A stretch of 64,000 nt of DNA from the NCBI RefSeq assembly GCF_900106665.1, contig NZ_FNNA01000001.1, forward strand, positions 186,001 through 250,000. Direction: 5' to 3'. The position numbers and the translations under genes were made by a program. Origin of the DNA: Paracoccus sanguinis. GTDB lineage: Bacteria; Pseudomonadota; Alphaproteobacteria; Rhodobacterales; Rhodobacteraceae. Positions within the stretch are counted from its first letter, which is position 1. Every line of letters begins with the position of its first letter. Of this stretch, positions 18,222 to 27,204 are shown piece by piece. The notes beneath the pieces were generated by a model. It was not told the origin of the DNA. It ran no database searches and saw only the letters and a program-made list of their open reading frames with translations.

Positions 18222-19289
18222 ATGGCAGACAGCGCCGCCCCGAAATCCGCCAAGACCGGCGAAAAGCCCGGCGACAAGACCGGCGACAAGACCGACCCCA
18301 GGGCGGGCGCGAAGGCGGCCCGGACCGACGGCAAGGCGGGCGCCAAGTCCGAGTCCAAGGGTGACGGCAAGGGCGACGGCAAGCCGGGCGAGTCCGGGGC
18401 CAAGGCGGCGCGCCCCACGCCCGAGATCCCCTTCGTGGGCGAGATCTCGGAATACTTCCACAAGGGCGCCCCGCCCGAGGTCCGCCGCGCCATCGAGGCG
18501 GCGGGCAAGAAGGACATCCTCGACCCCGACTACCCCTATCGCGCCGAACTGCCCAAGGCCGACTACGAGGCGCACGGCGAGATCCTGCAGGTCGAGCTGG
18601 TCAAGATGCTGCGCGACATCATCTCGACCGACAAGCGGCTGGTGGTGCTGTTCGAGGGCCGCGACGCCGCCGGCAAGGGCGGCACGATCGAGGTCGTGCG
18701 CCAGAACCTCAACCCGCGCTCGGCCTATATCGTGGCCCTGCCCAAGCCCAACGAACGCGAGGCGAAACAGTGGTATTTCCAGCGCTATGTGGCCCAGATG
18801 CCCGGCGCGGGCGAGATCGCGCTCTTCGACCGCAGCTGGTACAACCGCGGCGTGGTGGAAAAGGTCTTCGGCTTCGCCTCGGACGCGCAGCGGGCGCATT
18901 TCTTCCGCCAGCTCCCGGATTACGAAAAGCTGCTGGTCGAGGACGGCGTGATCCTCGTCAAGCTGTGGCTGAACGTGGGCCGGGCCGAGCAGCTGCGCCG
19001 GTTCCTCGCGCGTGAGCAGGACCCGCTCAAGCAGTGGAAGCTGAGCTGGATCGACGTCGAGGGTCTGGCCAAGTGGGACGAATACACCGTGGCCATCCGC
19101 GAGACGCTGTCGCTGACCCACACGCCGGTGGCGCCTTGGACGGTGATCCGCTCGGACGACAAGCGCCGGGCGCGGATCGCCGCGATCCAGACCGTGCTGC
19201 ACCGGGTCGATTACGCCGGCAAGGACCTGTCGCTGATCGGCACCCCCGACCCGCTGATCGTCGGCGGCCCCGAGATGCTGGTGCGCTGA
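18222..19289 (+). CDS. ppk2: Polyphosphate kinase 2 family protein
   Basis: A PPK2-family nucleotide kinase that transfers phosphate between polyphosphate and nucleoside diphosphates. The first 60 residues are a Lys/Gly/Asp-rich disordered tail ([13 protein letters not shown] and GDGKGDGK repeats). The catalytic domain follows with Walker [17 protein letters not shown], the lid [16 protein letters not shown] and Walker [20 protein letters not shown], the pattern of one-domain class I enzymes. The start is two bases after the metA stop, so it is probably co-transcribed with metA and the P-loop gene. The direction of the reaction and the nucleotide are not decided by sequence. Confidence 0.93.
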   Translation: MADSAAPKSAKTGEKPGDKTGDKTDPRAGAKAARTDGKAGAKSESKGDGKGDGKPGESGAKAARPTPEIPFVGEISEYFHKGAPPEVRRAIEAAGKKDILDPDYPYRAELPKADYEAHGEILQVELVKMLRDIISTDKRLVVLFEGRDAAGKGGTIEVVRQNLNPRSAYIVALPKPNEREAKQWYFQRYVAQMPGAGEIALFDRSWYNRGVVEKVFGFASDAQRAHFFRQLPDYEKLLVEDGVILVKLWLNVGRAEQLRRFLAREQDPLKQWKLSWIDVEGLAKWDEYTVAIRETLSLTHTPVAPWTVIRSDDKRRARIAAIQTVLHRVDYAGKDLSLIGTPDPLIVGGPEMLVR

Positions 19290-19422
19290 ACCGGGGCCCT
19301 GGTGCCGGTCTCGGGCGCGGCCCCCGGTGGCGGTGCTGCACACGTCCCCTCACCGGGCCGCGTGTTGACGCCCGCCCGGCCCCGCGCCACCCTCCGGCGC
19401 TGCAACCACGGGGAATGAACCC

Positions 19423-20343
19423 ATGACCGCCCTCTCCGCCCGCGTCCGGGCGCCGCTCGCCCTCGCGCTCGGCCTGCTGCTCGCGCTCATGCTGGCGCCG
19501 GTCACGGGCCGGGCGCAGGCGCTGCCGGACTGGCAGCACACCTCGATCAACGATTTCGCCGGCCTGCTCACGCCCGCCGACACCCGCGTGCTGGACGAGG
19601 CGCTGATCGCGCTGCACGACCAGACCGGGGTCGAGGGCACGGTGGTCACGCTGACCGACCGCGCCCGCTACGGCGGCACCGACGGGCTCGAGCCCTTCGC
19701 CACCCGGCTCTTCAACCACTGGGGCGTGGGCGACCGGACCCGCAACGACGGCTTCATGGTGCTGGTCCTGCCCGGCGACCGCGAGGCGCGGATCGAGCTC
19801 GGGCGCGGCTACCCGCCCGAGGCGGGGCTGATGGCGCAGGACATCATGAACCGCGTCATGCTGCCCTCGTTCCGCGAGGGCGACTATGCCCGCGGGCTGC
19901 GCGAGGGCACGCTGGCCGTGATCGACCGCATCGCCCGCCCGCACGCCGCCGGCCAGCCGATCGCGCGCCCACGCCGGCAGTCGCCGCTGCCGGGCCTCGC
20001 CGCCTTCGGGGCGATGGTGGCGGGGATGTTCGGGCTGCAGGCGTGGCAGCGCCGGCGCCGCAACCGCTGCCCCCAGTGCGGCCACCAGGGCCTGACCACC
20101 GCCGCCGAGCCGATCCGCGAGGACCAGCCCGACGGCGGCTGGCGCACCGCGACCGAGACCCGCACCCGCCGCTGCCCCGCCTGCGGGTGGGAGGCGAGCC
20201 GCATCGCCCCCCTGCCCACCGTCACCTGGTACGACCGCACCGGGCGGCGCGAGCGGGTCGAGCGCGTGGGCAACCGCGGCGGCGGCTCGTCGGGCTTCGG
20301 CGGCGGCTCGTCCTCGGGCGGCGGCGCCTCGGGCCGCTGGTAG
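19423..20343 (+). CDS. TPM-domain protein with zinc ribbon and Gly/Ser tail
   Basis: A 306-residue envelope protein. It has a signal peptide (LALALGLLLALMLAPVTG), then a TPM (TLP18.3/Psb32) domain starting SINDFAGLLTPADTRVLDEA with TGVEGTVVTLTD and DGFMVLVLPGDREARIELGR. A membrane helix (LAAFGAMVAGMFGLQ) follows near residue 190. After it comes a cytosolic-looking zinc ribbon with paired CPQCGH and CPACGW, and a C-terminal tail of glycine and serine ending GGGSSSGGGASGRW. TPM proteins include phosphatase-like members, but the function here is unknown. The spacer upstream (19290-19422) holds no gene. Confidence 0.8.
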   Translation: MTALSARVRAPLALALGLLLALMLAPVTGRAQALPDWQHTSINDFAGLLTPADTRVLDEALIALHDQTGVEGTVVTLTDRARYGGTDGLEPFATRLFNHWGVGDRTRNDGFMVLVLPGDREARIELGRGYPPEAGLMAQDIMNRVMLPSFREGDYARGLREGTLAVIDRIARPHAAGQPIARPRRQSPLPGLAAFGAMVAGMFGLQAWQRRRRNRCPQCGHQGLTTAAEPIREDQPDGGWRTATETRTRRCPACGWEASRIAPLPTVTWYDRTGRRERVERVGNRGGGSSGFGGGSSSGGGASGRW

Positions 20344-20436
20344 CCCGCCGGGCCACGCGCGCCGATGCGGCGCTTGCCCCGCGACGGGCGCCGCCCTAAC
20401 ACCGTCCCGACCGTATCTGAGGGAGGGGTTTTTCAC

Positions 20437-21183
20437 ATGGATATCAGCACCGCACGCGCCGTCGTCACCGGCGGCGCCTCGGGCCTCGGCGCCGCCACCG
20501 CCGCCCATTTCCGCGCCCGGGGCGCGCAGGTCGTGATCCTCGACCGCGAGGCGGCGGGCGAGGGCTACGCCGACGGCATCGGCGCCGGCTTCGCCCGGAC
20601 CGACGTGACCGACGAGGCCTCGGTCACGGCCGCGCTCGACGCCGCGGTCGAGCGGATGAGCGGGATCGACGTCTGCGTGAACTGTGCCGGCATCGTGATC
20701 GGGGAAAAGACGCTGGGGCGCGAGGGGGCGCACCGGCTCGACAGCTTCCGCCGCACCATCGAGGTGAACCTGATCGGCAGCTTCAACGTCCTGCGCCTCG
20801 CCGCCGAGCGCATGGCCCGCAACGGCCGGGCCGAGGACAACGGCGTGATCGTCAACACCGCCTCGATCGCCGCCTTTGACGGGCAGGCCGGACAGGCCGC
20901 CTATGCGGCGTCCAAGGCCGCGATCGCCGGGATGACCCTGCCCATCGCCCGCGACCTCGCCCGCAGCGCCATCCGCGTCTGCGCCATCGCGCCGGGCATC
21001 TTCGGAACGCCCATGCTGCGCGGCCTGCCCCAGGACGTGCAGGACGGGCTTGCCGCCGAGGTCACCAACCCCAAACGGCTGGGCGACCCCGAGGAGTTCG
21101 CCCGCCTCGCCGCCTTCATCGTCGAGAACCCCTACATGAACGGCGAAACGATCCGCATCGACGGCGCGTTGCGGATGCGCTGA
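20437..21183 (+). CDS. Short-chain dehydrogenase (3-hydroxyacyl-CoA dehydrogenase type-2 like)
   Basis: A 248-residue classical SDR. The cofactor loop is VVTGGASGLGAATA with Asp at the end of beta-2 (VVILDRE), indicating NAD. The active-site order is N (NCAG), S (NTASIAAFDGQ) and YAASK. The segment PGIFGTPMLRGLPQDVQD closely resembles HSD17B10-type 3-hydroxy-2-methylbutyryl/3-hydroxyacyl-CoA dehydrogenases, so a role in fatty acid or isoleucine breakdown is likely. GGGAGGGG precedes the ATG by about 9 bases. No beta-oxidation partner is adjacent. Confidence 0.85.
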   Translation: MDISTARAVVTGGASGLGAATAAHFRARGAQVVILDREAAGEGYADGIGAGFARTDVTDEASVTAALDAAVERMSGIDVCVNCAGIVIGEKTLGREGAHRLDSFRRTIEVNLIGSFNVLRLAAERMARNGRAEDNGVIVNTASIAAFDGQAGQAAYAASKAAIAGMTLPIARDLARSAIRVCAIAPGIFGTPMLRGLPQDVQDGLAAEVTNPKRLGDPEEFARLAAFIVENPYMNGETIRIDGALRMR

Positions 21184-21224
21184 GGCGCGCTGCGCCCCGG
21201 CCATTCCCCGCAAAGGTGCCTGCC

Positions 21225-22247
21225 ATGTCCGACCGCCCCGACTCTGCCGCCCCGACCGACGCTGCCGCCCCCGGCCAGTGGCCCGCCACCCCGGCCGAGG
21301 CGCAGGCGCCGGTCACGCCCGGCGAGGACGCGCCGGTCGACTGCCTGGTGATCGGGGGCGGCCCGGCGGGGCTGACCGCGGCGATCTATCTCGGCCGGTT
21401 CCGGCGCCGGGTGATGCTCGTGGACCGCGGCGACGGGCGGCTGAAGATGATCCCGCGCTCGCACAACCACGCCGGCTACCCCGAGGGTGTGGTCGGCACC
21501 GACCTGATCGAGAACATGGCCGCGCAGGCCCGGATGTATGGCGCCGAGCTGGAACAGGGCGAGGTCACCACGCTCGGCCGCGACGGCGAGGGGTTCCGCG
21601 CCGAGTGGAGCGGCGGCGCCCCGATCCGCGCCCGCACCGTGCTGATCGCCACCGGCGTGGTGAACCACCGCCCGCCGCTGGCCGAGGCCGTCCACGATGA
21701 CGCGGTGCAGCGCGGCCTGCTGCGCTACTGCCCGATCTGCGACGCCTTCGAGCAGGCGGGCCGCCGCATCGGCGTCCTGGGCGGCGACCGTCACGGGCTG
21801 GCCGAGGCGCTGTTCCTGCGCAGCTACAGCCCCGACATCACCCTGCTGTCGCTGACCGGCGAGACGCTCGACGCAACCGAGCAGGACGAGGCGCGGATCG
21901 CCGGGGTCACCGTCATCCCCGCGCCCGTCTCGGGCTTCGACTTCGACGACGACACGCTGACCCTGACGCTGGCCGACGGGGACCGCGTGACGCTCGACAC
22001 GCTCTATGTCGCGCTCGGCTCGCACACCCGCAACGGGCTGGGGATGGACCTCGGCACCGAGCTGGTCGAGGGCGAGTGCTTCGCCACCGACCCCCACCAG
22101 CGCACCAGCGTCGAGGGCGTCTATGCCGCGGGCGACGCGGTCGAGGGGCTCGACCAGATCAGCGTGGCGATGGGGACCGGGGCGCGGGCCGCGGTGGCGA
22201 TCCACAACGACCTGCGCGCCAAGGATGGGCAGGTGCTGAAGGACTAG
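21225..22247 (+). CDS. Thioredoxin-reductase-like FAD/NAD(P) oxidoreductase
   Basis: A 340-residue flavoprotein with a low-complexity N-terminal 30 residues, then the FAD-binding VIGGGPAGLTAAIYLGRFRR. A redox-active CxxC is in LRYCPICDAFEQ, followed by the NADP-binding IGVLGGDRHGLAEALFL and the C-terminal FAD motif GVYAAGDAVEGLDQ. The arrangement is that of thioredoxin reductases, but the divergent motifs suggest another disulfide or ferredoxin partner. ATG 21225 with AAAGG upstream is preferred over an in-frame GTG at 21216. No thioredoxin gene is adjacent. Confidence 0.85.
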   Translation: MSDRPDSAAPTDAAAPGQWPATPAEAQAPVTPGEDAPVDCLVIGGGPAGLTAAIYLGRFRRRVMLVDRGDGRLKMIPRSHNHAGYPEGVVGTDLIENMAAQARMYGAELEQGEVTTLGRDGEGFRAEWSGGAPIRARTVLIATGVVNHRPPLAEAVHDDAVQRGLLRYCPICDAFEQAGRRIGVLGGDRHGLAEALFLRSYSPDITLLSLTGETLDATEQDEARIAGVTVIPAPVSGFDFDDDTLTLTLADGDRVTLDTLYVALGSHTRNGLGMDLGTELVEGECFATDPHQRTSVEGVYAAGDAVEGLDQISVAMGTGARAAVAIHNDLRAKDGQVLKD

Positions 22248-22275
22248 GGTCCGGCAGGACCCGCTTTCAGCAGCA

Positions 22276-22923
22276 CTAGCCCCCGGCCGCCAGCGCCGCC
22301 CCCACCACGTCGAGCGCCGCGGCCAGCCGCTGGTCGATCACGTCGAGGTAGCGCGTCCAGTCCAGCATCCCGCCCAGCGGCGCGGCCCCGTCCGAGATCC
22401 CGCGCAGCCCGATCAGCGGCACGCCATGCGCCATGCAGGCGCGGGCGACGGCATAGGTCTCCATATCCACCATCTCGGCGTCGATGGCGTCGTAGCCCGC
22501 GCCCGAAACGATCGCCGCCCCGGTCGAAAGCCGCGCCGCGGGCAGCCCCGGCACGGTCCTGAGCGGCAGCACCGCCGGCAGGCCGGCGAACGGGGTCTCG
22601 CCCTTCGGAAACCCCAGCGGCGAGGCGTCCATGTCGCGGTAGCCGACGCTCTCGGCCTGATAGACCGCCGCCTGCTCGAGCCGCCGCGCCCCCGCGCTGC
22701 CGAGGCAGACGGCGAGATCCGGCAGCGCCCCCTGCCCCGCCAGCCGCGCGAGCGCCACGGCGGCCGAGAGCGCGGCCTCGACCGGGCCGACCCCGGTCAT
22801 CACCGGCGTGATCCGCGCCCTGAGTGCCGGCCCGTACTCCGCCGCGGCCGCCATCAGGAACAGCACCCGCCGCCCGCCGAGGCGGGTGACGGGCACGGGA
22901 TCGGGAAGGGCTTCGACGGTCAC
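22276..22923 (-). CDS. mtnN: 5'-methylthioadenosine/S-adenosylhomocysteine nucleosidase family protein
   Basis: Expected to hydrolyse MTA or SAH to adenine and the thio-sugar, recycling by-products of SAM use. The 215-residue product shows the PNP-superfamily pattern TPVMTGVGPVEAALSAAVAL, then MVDMETYAVARACM (ribose/Met-Glu motif) and the catalytic Asp in LRGISDGAAP. The start is GTG 22923, with AAGGA eight bases upstream; the open frame beyond it has no family resemblance. Symbol mtnN is used for the family; a specialised nucleosidase or futalosine-type substrate is possible. Confidence 0.8.
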   Translation of the reverse strand: MTVEALPDPVPVTRLGGRRVLFLMAAAAEYGPALRARITPVMTGVGPVEAALSAAVALARLAGQGALPDLAVCLGSAGARRLEQAAVYQAESVGYRDMDASPLGFPKGETPFAGLPAVLPLRTVPGLPAARLSTGAAIVSGAGYDAIDAEMVDMETYAVARACMAHGVPLIGLRGISDGAAPLGGMLDWTRYLDVIDQRLAAALDVVGAALAAGG

Positions 22924-23159
22924 GGGGGATGTCCTTGGCAGGGGCGGTTGCCACCGACCTGCCCCGCGCGTGGTCCCGACGCAAGCACCATGGACGGGGA
23001 TGGCGGCAGGCGCCCCCCACGCCCGGCACACACCCCCGTGCCCCGGGCCGCCGCCCGCCCTCTCGCGGTCTTGCGCGGGCGCATCTTGCCCCACGCCACC
23101 GCCACCGCTAGCGTCCCCCCAGCAACCCGCGCCCCGCGACCATCCCCGGAGGACCCGCC

Positions 23160-24206
23160 TTGACCTTCCTGCGCTCGACCGCGATCACCCTTGCCCTCTC
23201 CGCCCTCGGCACCGCGGCGCTTGCCGCCGATCCCGAGCTCACGGTCTTCGACTGGGCCGGCTTCGAAGAGCCGTCGATCTTCCAGGGCTACATCGACAAG
23301 CACGGCACGGGGCCGACCTACGCCTTCTACGGCGACGACGACGAGGCCTATCAGAAGCTCGCCTCGGGCTTCAAAGCCGACGTCGCCCACCCGTGCAGCC
23401 AGATGGTGTCGAAATACCGCGACGCCGGGCTGATCGAGCCGTGGGACACCTCGCGCATCGCGGCCTTCGCCGACATCGACCCGCGGTTCCTCAACTCGCC
23501 GGTGTTCAAGGACGACCAGGGCGTGTGGTACATCCCCACCGACTTCGGCTCGACCGCCATCGCCTACAACACCGAGAAGGTGCCGGCCGAGGACGTGGCG
23601 ACGCTCAACGTCTTCATCAACCCGGCCTATCAGGGCCGCACCACGCTGCCCGATAGCGCCGACGACGTCTGGGCGCTGGCCTATCTGGCCACCGGCGTGA
23701 CCGACTGGACCCACGTCACCGACGAGCAGTTCCAGAAGGCCGCCGACTGGCTGCGCGAGGCGCACAAGAACGTCAGCGCCTATTGGGCCGACCCGGCCGA
23801 CGAGGCGCAGATGATGGCCTCGGGCGCGGTGGACGTGGCGTGGTCGTGGAACGACGTGCTCGCGCTTCTGCGCAAGGAAAACTATCCGGTCGGCTATCAG
23901 CGGGCGGCCAAGGAGGGCTCGTCCACCTTCTTCTGCGGCTTCGTGAACCTGAAGAGCGGTCAGGGCAGCGAGGACAAGATGTATGATTTCATCAACGCCT
24001 GGCTCGACCCGTCCTCGGCCAAGGGGCTGCTCGACACGATCGGCTACGGCTCGACCAACGTGAAGGGCCTGGCCACGGTGTCGGACGACCCGCGGGTGAA
24101 GGAGCTGGGCGAGACCGGCGGCCCGATCCTCGCCCAGACCCCGAACGACCCGGCGCAGCGTGAAAAGCAGCTGGCCGAGTTCGAGAAGATCAAGGCCGGG
24201 TTCTGA
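23160..24206 (+). CDS. Orphan polyamine-type ABC solute-binding protein (PotD/PotF family)
   Basis: A 348-residue periplasmic binding protein with signal peptide TFLRSTAITLALSALGTAAL. It has the family-1 spermidine/putrescine-type fold: ELTVFDWAGFEEPSIFQGY, then DFGSTAIAYNTEKVP and EAQMMASGAVDVAWSWND. The start is TTG 23160 with GGAGGA ahead of it. No permease or ATPase gene flanks it, so it either uses a transporter encoded elsewhere or works as a sensor. The 236-base spacer to the divergent mtnN gene shows no further gene. Confidence 0.88.
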   Translation: MTFLRSTAITLALSALGTAALAADPELTVFDWAGFEEPSIFQGYIDKHGTGPTYAFYGDDDEAYQKLASGFKADVAHPCSQMVSKYRDAGLIEPWDTSRIAAFADIDPRFLNSPVFKDDQGVWYIPTDFGSTAIAYNTEKVPAEDVATLNVFINPAYQGRTTLPDSADDVWALAYLATGVTDWTHVTDEQFQKAADWLREAHKNVSAYWADPADEAQMMASGAVDVAWSWNDVLALLRKENYPVGYQRAAKEGSSTFFCGFVNLKSGQGSEDKMYDFINAWLDPSSAKGLLDTIGYGSTNVKGLATVSDDPRVKELGETGGPILAQTPNDPAQREKQLAEFEKIKAGF

Positions 24207-24323
24207 CCGACCCCTGGGGCGCGCTGACGCCCCCCGGCGGGCGGCCGGCGCGCCGCCCCCATCCCCAAGCGATCCGGCGCCGCGGCCCGACCCGCGGCGC
24301 GCCCGACCGAACAGGAGAAGCTG

Positions 24324-25487
24324 ATGAAACGCCGTGTCTTTCTGTCCACCGCCGGCATGGGCAGCGCCGCTGCCATGCTCGCCGCCCCGGCGCTTGCGCA
24401 GGGCAAGCCCAGCATCAGCTGGCGCTTGACCTCGAGCTATCCGAAAAGCCTCGAGACGCTGTGGGGGATTTCCGAGCAGGTCGCGCGGCGCGTGTCCGAG
24501 ATGACCGACGGCGGCTTCCAGATCCAGCCCTTCGCGGCGGGCGAGATCGTCCCCGGCCTGCAGGCCATCGACGCGGTGAGCGACGGGACCGTGGAATGCG
24601 CCCATTCGCTCGGCAGCTTCAAGATCGGCACCGACCCGACCTGGGCCTTCGACACCTCGCTGCCCTTCGGGCTCAACACCCGCCAGACCATCGCCTGGCT
24701 CTACTACGGCGGCGGGCGCGAGCTGGTGAACGAGTTCGTGGGCAAGTCGAACCTGCGCTCGATCCCCTCGGGCAACACCGGCGCCCAGATGGGCGGCTGG
24801 TACCGGAAAGAGATCACCTCGCTCGCCGACCTGCGCGGCCTCAAGCTGCGGATCGCGGGCCTGGGGGGCACCATCCTCCAGCGCCTCGGTGTGGTGCCGC
24901 AGCAGATCGCGGGCGGCGACATCTATCCGGCGCTCGAGCGCGGGACGATCGACGCGGCCGAGTTCTCGGGCCCCTTCGACGACGAGAAGCTGGGCTTCCA
25001 GAAGGTCGCGCAGCACTACTACTACCCCGGTTGGTGGGAGGGGACGGCAAACGTCGGCCTCTACGTCAACCTCGACAAATGGAAGGCGCTGCCGGCGCAT
25101 TACCAGGCCGCGCTCGAGGCCGCCTGCGCCGAGGCGATGACCCATTGCGTGGCCAAGTACGACAACGGCAACCCCGACGCGCTGATGCGGCTGATGGCGC
25201 AGGGAGCGCGGGTCCACGCCTTCCCCGACGACGTGCTTTCCGCGGCGTTCGCCGAGTCGCGCAAGCTCTATGACGAGTACGCCGCCTCGAACGAGAGCTT
25301 CCGCAAGATCTACGAGAACTGGTCGGCCTACTGGCTCAAGCAGCAGCAGTGGCTGCGGGTGGCCGAGCTGCCCTATGACTTCGTGACCTCGGCCCAGGCC
25401 GCCGCGCTGGCGCAGGCGTCCGCCGCGCAGCCGCCGGCCGAAGCGCCCGCCGCGCCGGCCGCGCCCGGCGCCCCGGCCAGCAACTGA
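24324..25487 (+). CDS. Orphan TRAP-transporter substrate-binding protein (DctP family, TakP-like)
   Basis: A 387-residue periplasmic binding protein exported by a twin-Arg-like or Sec signal (MKRRVFLSTAGMGSAAAML). The body is DctP-family: SYPKSLETLWGISEQVARRV, GLKLRIAGLGGTILQRLG, and ALERGTIDAAEFSGPFDD. The last line resembles TakP-type alpha-keto-acid binders. An unusual Ala/Pro tail (residues about 360-385) follows the domain. No DctQ or DctM gene is adjacent, so, like the preceding binding protein, it is an orphan. Confidence 0.9.
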   Translation: MKRRVFLSTAGMGSAAAMLAAPALAQGKPSISWRLTSSYPKSLETLWGISEQVARRVSEMTDGGFQIQPFAAGEIVPGLQAIDAVSDGTVECAHSLGSFKIGTDPTWAFDTSLPFGLNTRQTIAWLYYGGGRELVNEFVGKSNLRSIPSGNTGAQMGGWYRKEITSLADLRGLKLRIAGLGGTILQRLGVVPQQIAGGDIYPALERGTIDAAEFSGPFDDEKLGFQKVAQHYYYPGWWEGTANVGLYVNLDKWKALPAHYQAALEAACAEAMTHCVAKYDNGNPDALMRLMAQGARVHAFPDDVLSAAFAESRKLYDEYAASNESFRKIYENWSAYWLKQQQWLRVAELPYDFVTSAQAAALAQASAAQPPAEAPAAPAAPGAPASN

Positions 25488-25540
25488 GACCGTCGGCGGG
25501 GGCGTCAGCGTCCCCGCCGCGCCTTCCGGGGGGACCGCGC

Positions 25541-25954
25541 ATGGACAGCGACGAGCAGGAGCGTATCGCCTTCGACCAGCCGGCCTTTGCGCGGCTGCTG
25601 GGGTTCAGGCTGATCTCGGTCGCCCCCGACGAGGTGGTGGCCGAGATGGCGGTGACGCCCGAGCTCGCCAACCGCAACGGGGTCATGCACGGCGGCGCGA
25701 TCATGGCGCTGGCCGACAACCTCGGCGGCACCGCAACGATGATCAACCTGCCGCCCGGCAAGACCACCACCACGGTCGAAAGCAAGACCAACTTCCTGCG
25801 CCCGATCCGCATCGGCGACACCGCGACCGCGCGGGCGGTGCCGCTGCACAAGGGGCGCACGACGATGGTCTGGCAGACCACCATCACCCGGCCGGACGGC
25901 AAGGCCGCGGCCGTGGTCACGCAGACCCAGCTCGTCATTGAGTGGACCGGCTAA
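25541..25954 (+). CDS. PaaI-type hotdog thioesterase
   Basis: A 137-residue hotdog-fold acyl-CoA thioesterase. The active-site helix is NRNGVMHGGAIMALADNLGG with the HGG motif; downstream are ESKTNFLRPIRIGDTATARA and a final strand TQTQLVIEW. Likely hydrolyses aryl- or acyl-CoA thioesters as a homotetramer in the cytoplasm. It is convergent with the deaminase gene, four bases from its stop. Specificity is unknown. Confidence 0.87.
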   Translation: MDSDEQERIAFDQPAFARLLGFRLISVAPDEVVAEMAVTPELANRNGVMHGGAIMALADNLGGTATMINLPPGKTTTTVESKTNFLRPIRIGDTATARAVPLHKGRTTMVWQTTITRPDGKAAAVVTQTQLVIEWTG

Positions 25955-25958
25955 CCGG

Positions 25959-26594
25959 TCAGGCGAGCGGGATCGCGTTCCCCGCCTTGCCCGACTGATA
26001 GGCTGCCGAGAGCTCCGCATAGGCCTCCGCGATCCGCTGCGCCCGCGCGCGCAGGGCGGGCTGGCGGGCCGGATCGGCGCCCGCGATCACCTCGGCCACC
26101 GAGCGGGCGCGCCAATAGGCGTTCTCGCGGCGATACCCGCCCGGGTCGAGCGTGAAGACCTCCTTGAGGATGCGCAGGTCATGCGGGATGGCGAAGCTGT
26201 CGCGGCTGTCCTCGTGGGTGAAGAAGTCGAAGAAATTGTCGAACCCCGCCCAGGTGATCGCCGACAGGCACATCGAGCAGGGCTCGTGCGTCGACAGGAA
26301 GATCAGCCCGCGCGGATCGGGCGGCTCGGGCAGTTCGTGCAGGGTCTTCAGCAGATGCACCTCGCCGTGCCAGAGCGGGTTCTCGGTCTCGGCGTTGGTT
26401 TCGGCCAGCACCACCGCGCCGTCGGATTTCCGCAGCACCGCGGCGCCGAAGATCTTGTTGCCGCGCGCCACGCCCTCGCGCGTGAGCGGCAGGATGTGGG
26501 TCTCGAGCGCGTCGAGCAGCGCCTCGGCCAGCGCCGTGTCGTCGAGGGGGATGTCGCTGGCGGGCGGGGTGGCGGGCGTGGCGCTGGGGGTCAT
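25959..26594 (-). CDS. Cytidine/deoxycytidylate deaminase-family protein
   Basis: A 211-residue zinc deaminase. Zinc ligands and the proton shuttle are visible as HGEVHLL (His and catalytic Glu) and STHEPCSMCLSAITWAGF (PCxxC). The long C-terminal region (FFTHEDSRDSFAIPHDLRIL onward) is not typical of tRNA adenosine or guanine deaminases and may shape substrate choice. The N-terminal 20 residues are Pro/Thr-rich. Substrate unknown. It is transcribed away from the PepSY gene. Confidence 0.82.
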   Translation of the reverse strand: MTPSATPATPPASDIPLDDTALAEALLDALETHILPLTREGVARGNKIFGAAVLRKSDGAVVLAETNAETENPLWHGEVHLLKTLHELPEPPDPRGLIFLSTHEPCSMCLSAITWAGFDNFFDFFTHEDSRDSFAIPHDLRILKEVFTLDPGGYRRENAYWRARSVAEVIAGADPARQPALRARAQRIAEAYAELSAAYQSGKAGNAIPLA

Positions 26595-26734
26595 CGGTCA
26601 TCCCTCTCGTGTCGGTTCAGCCTCAGGGTCACACGGGAGGGTGCGTCGTGGCCACCGGAAAGGCGGGTCGTTCCGCAACGTGGAATGGCGACGTGTGCCC
26701 CAGTCGACCGGTAACTGAGCCGTTCCACAATGCG

Positions 26735-26761
26735 AAACGCGCGGCAGAGGGCCGCGCGTTT
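26735..26761 (-). terminator. Terminator of the PepSY gene
   Basis: Perfect 11-bp stem AAACGCGCGGC (26735-26745) and GCCGCGCGTTT (26751-26761) with a five-base loop, 24 bases past the PepSY stop when read on the minus strand. The stem itself ends in TTT; no longer T-run. Confidence 0.75.
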
Positions 26762-26784
26762 GATCAGTCAAAAGATTCAGCCGC

Positions 26785-27054
26785 TCAGCGGGCGCGAAGC
26801 TCGCCGGACACCGGGTCGATCTTTTCCTCAACCTTGGCCCCGGCGGTGGTGTAGTACTCCACCTCCCAATAGCCGTCGTCGTCCCAGCTCACCTCGTCGA
26901 TATAGGCGAGGTTGGCGCCGGCGCGGGTCTCGATGGCGGTGACGACCTCGGACAGGCGCTTAGCCCCGGCGGGGGGCGGGGTGTCGGCGGCAGCCGCAGC
27001 ACCGGCGAGCGGCAGGGCGAGGGCGAGAGACGCAAGGGCGGGCACAAAACGCAT
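26785..27054 (-). CDS. Secreted PepSY-domain protein
   Basis: An 89-residue protein with a signal peptide (MRFVPALASLALALPLAGAA) followed by a single PepSY domain: RLSEVVTAIETRAGANLAYI, then DDDGYWEVEYYTTAGAKVE and DPVSGELRAR. Small secreted PepSY proteins are common in this group and of unknown role; the domain is linked to protease inhibition. The ATG is preceded on the minus strand by AGGAAAGGACG. It diverges from the tmRNA gene. Confidence 0.85.
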   Translation of the reverse strand: MRFVPALASLALALPLAGAAAAADTPPPAGAKRLSEVVTAIETRAGANLAYIDEVSWDDDGYWEVEYYTTAGAKVEEKIDPVSGELRAR

Positions 27055-27168
27055 GGGACGTCCTTTCCTGGTTGCGCTATCGGAACGCGTCTGACCGGGG
27101 CAAAGGTTCCGTCCCGACGCGCCTCGCCCCGCGTCAGCCCGCCCGGCGAACGCCCCCTGTTGAGGCCC

Positions 27169-27197
27169 TTGCACGGCGCCCTGCTGCCGCCTATCTT
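27169..27197 (+). promoter_or_regulatory. Sigma-70 promoter of the tmRNA gene
   Basis: TTGCAC (27169-27174), a 17-base spacer, and TATCTT (27192-27197). The predicted transcript start near 27205 lies just before the acceptor piece of ssrA. Confidence 0.65.
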
Positions 27198-27204
27198 GAT
27201 CCTC

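Noticed and set aside
26598..26831. Short minus-strand frame between the deaminase and PepSY genes
   Set aside because: Overlaps the terminator stem and the PepSY gene; no family resemblance.
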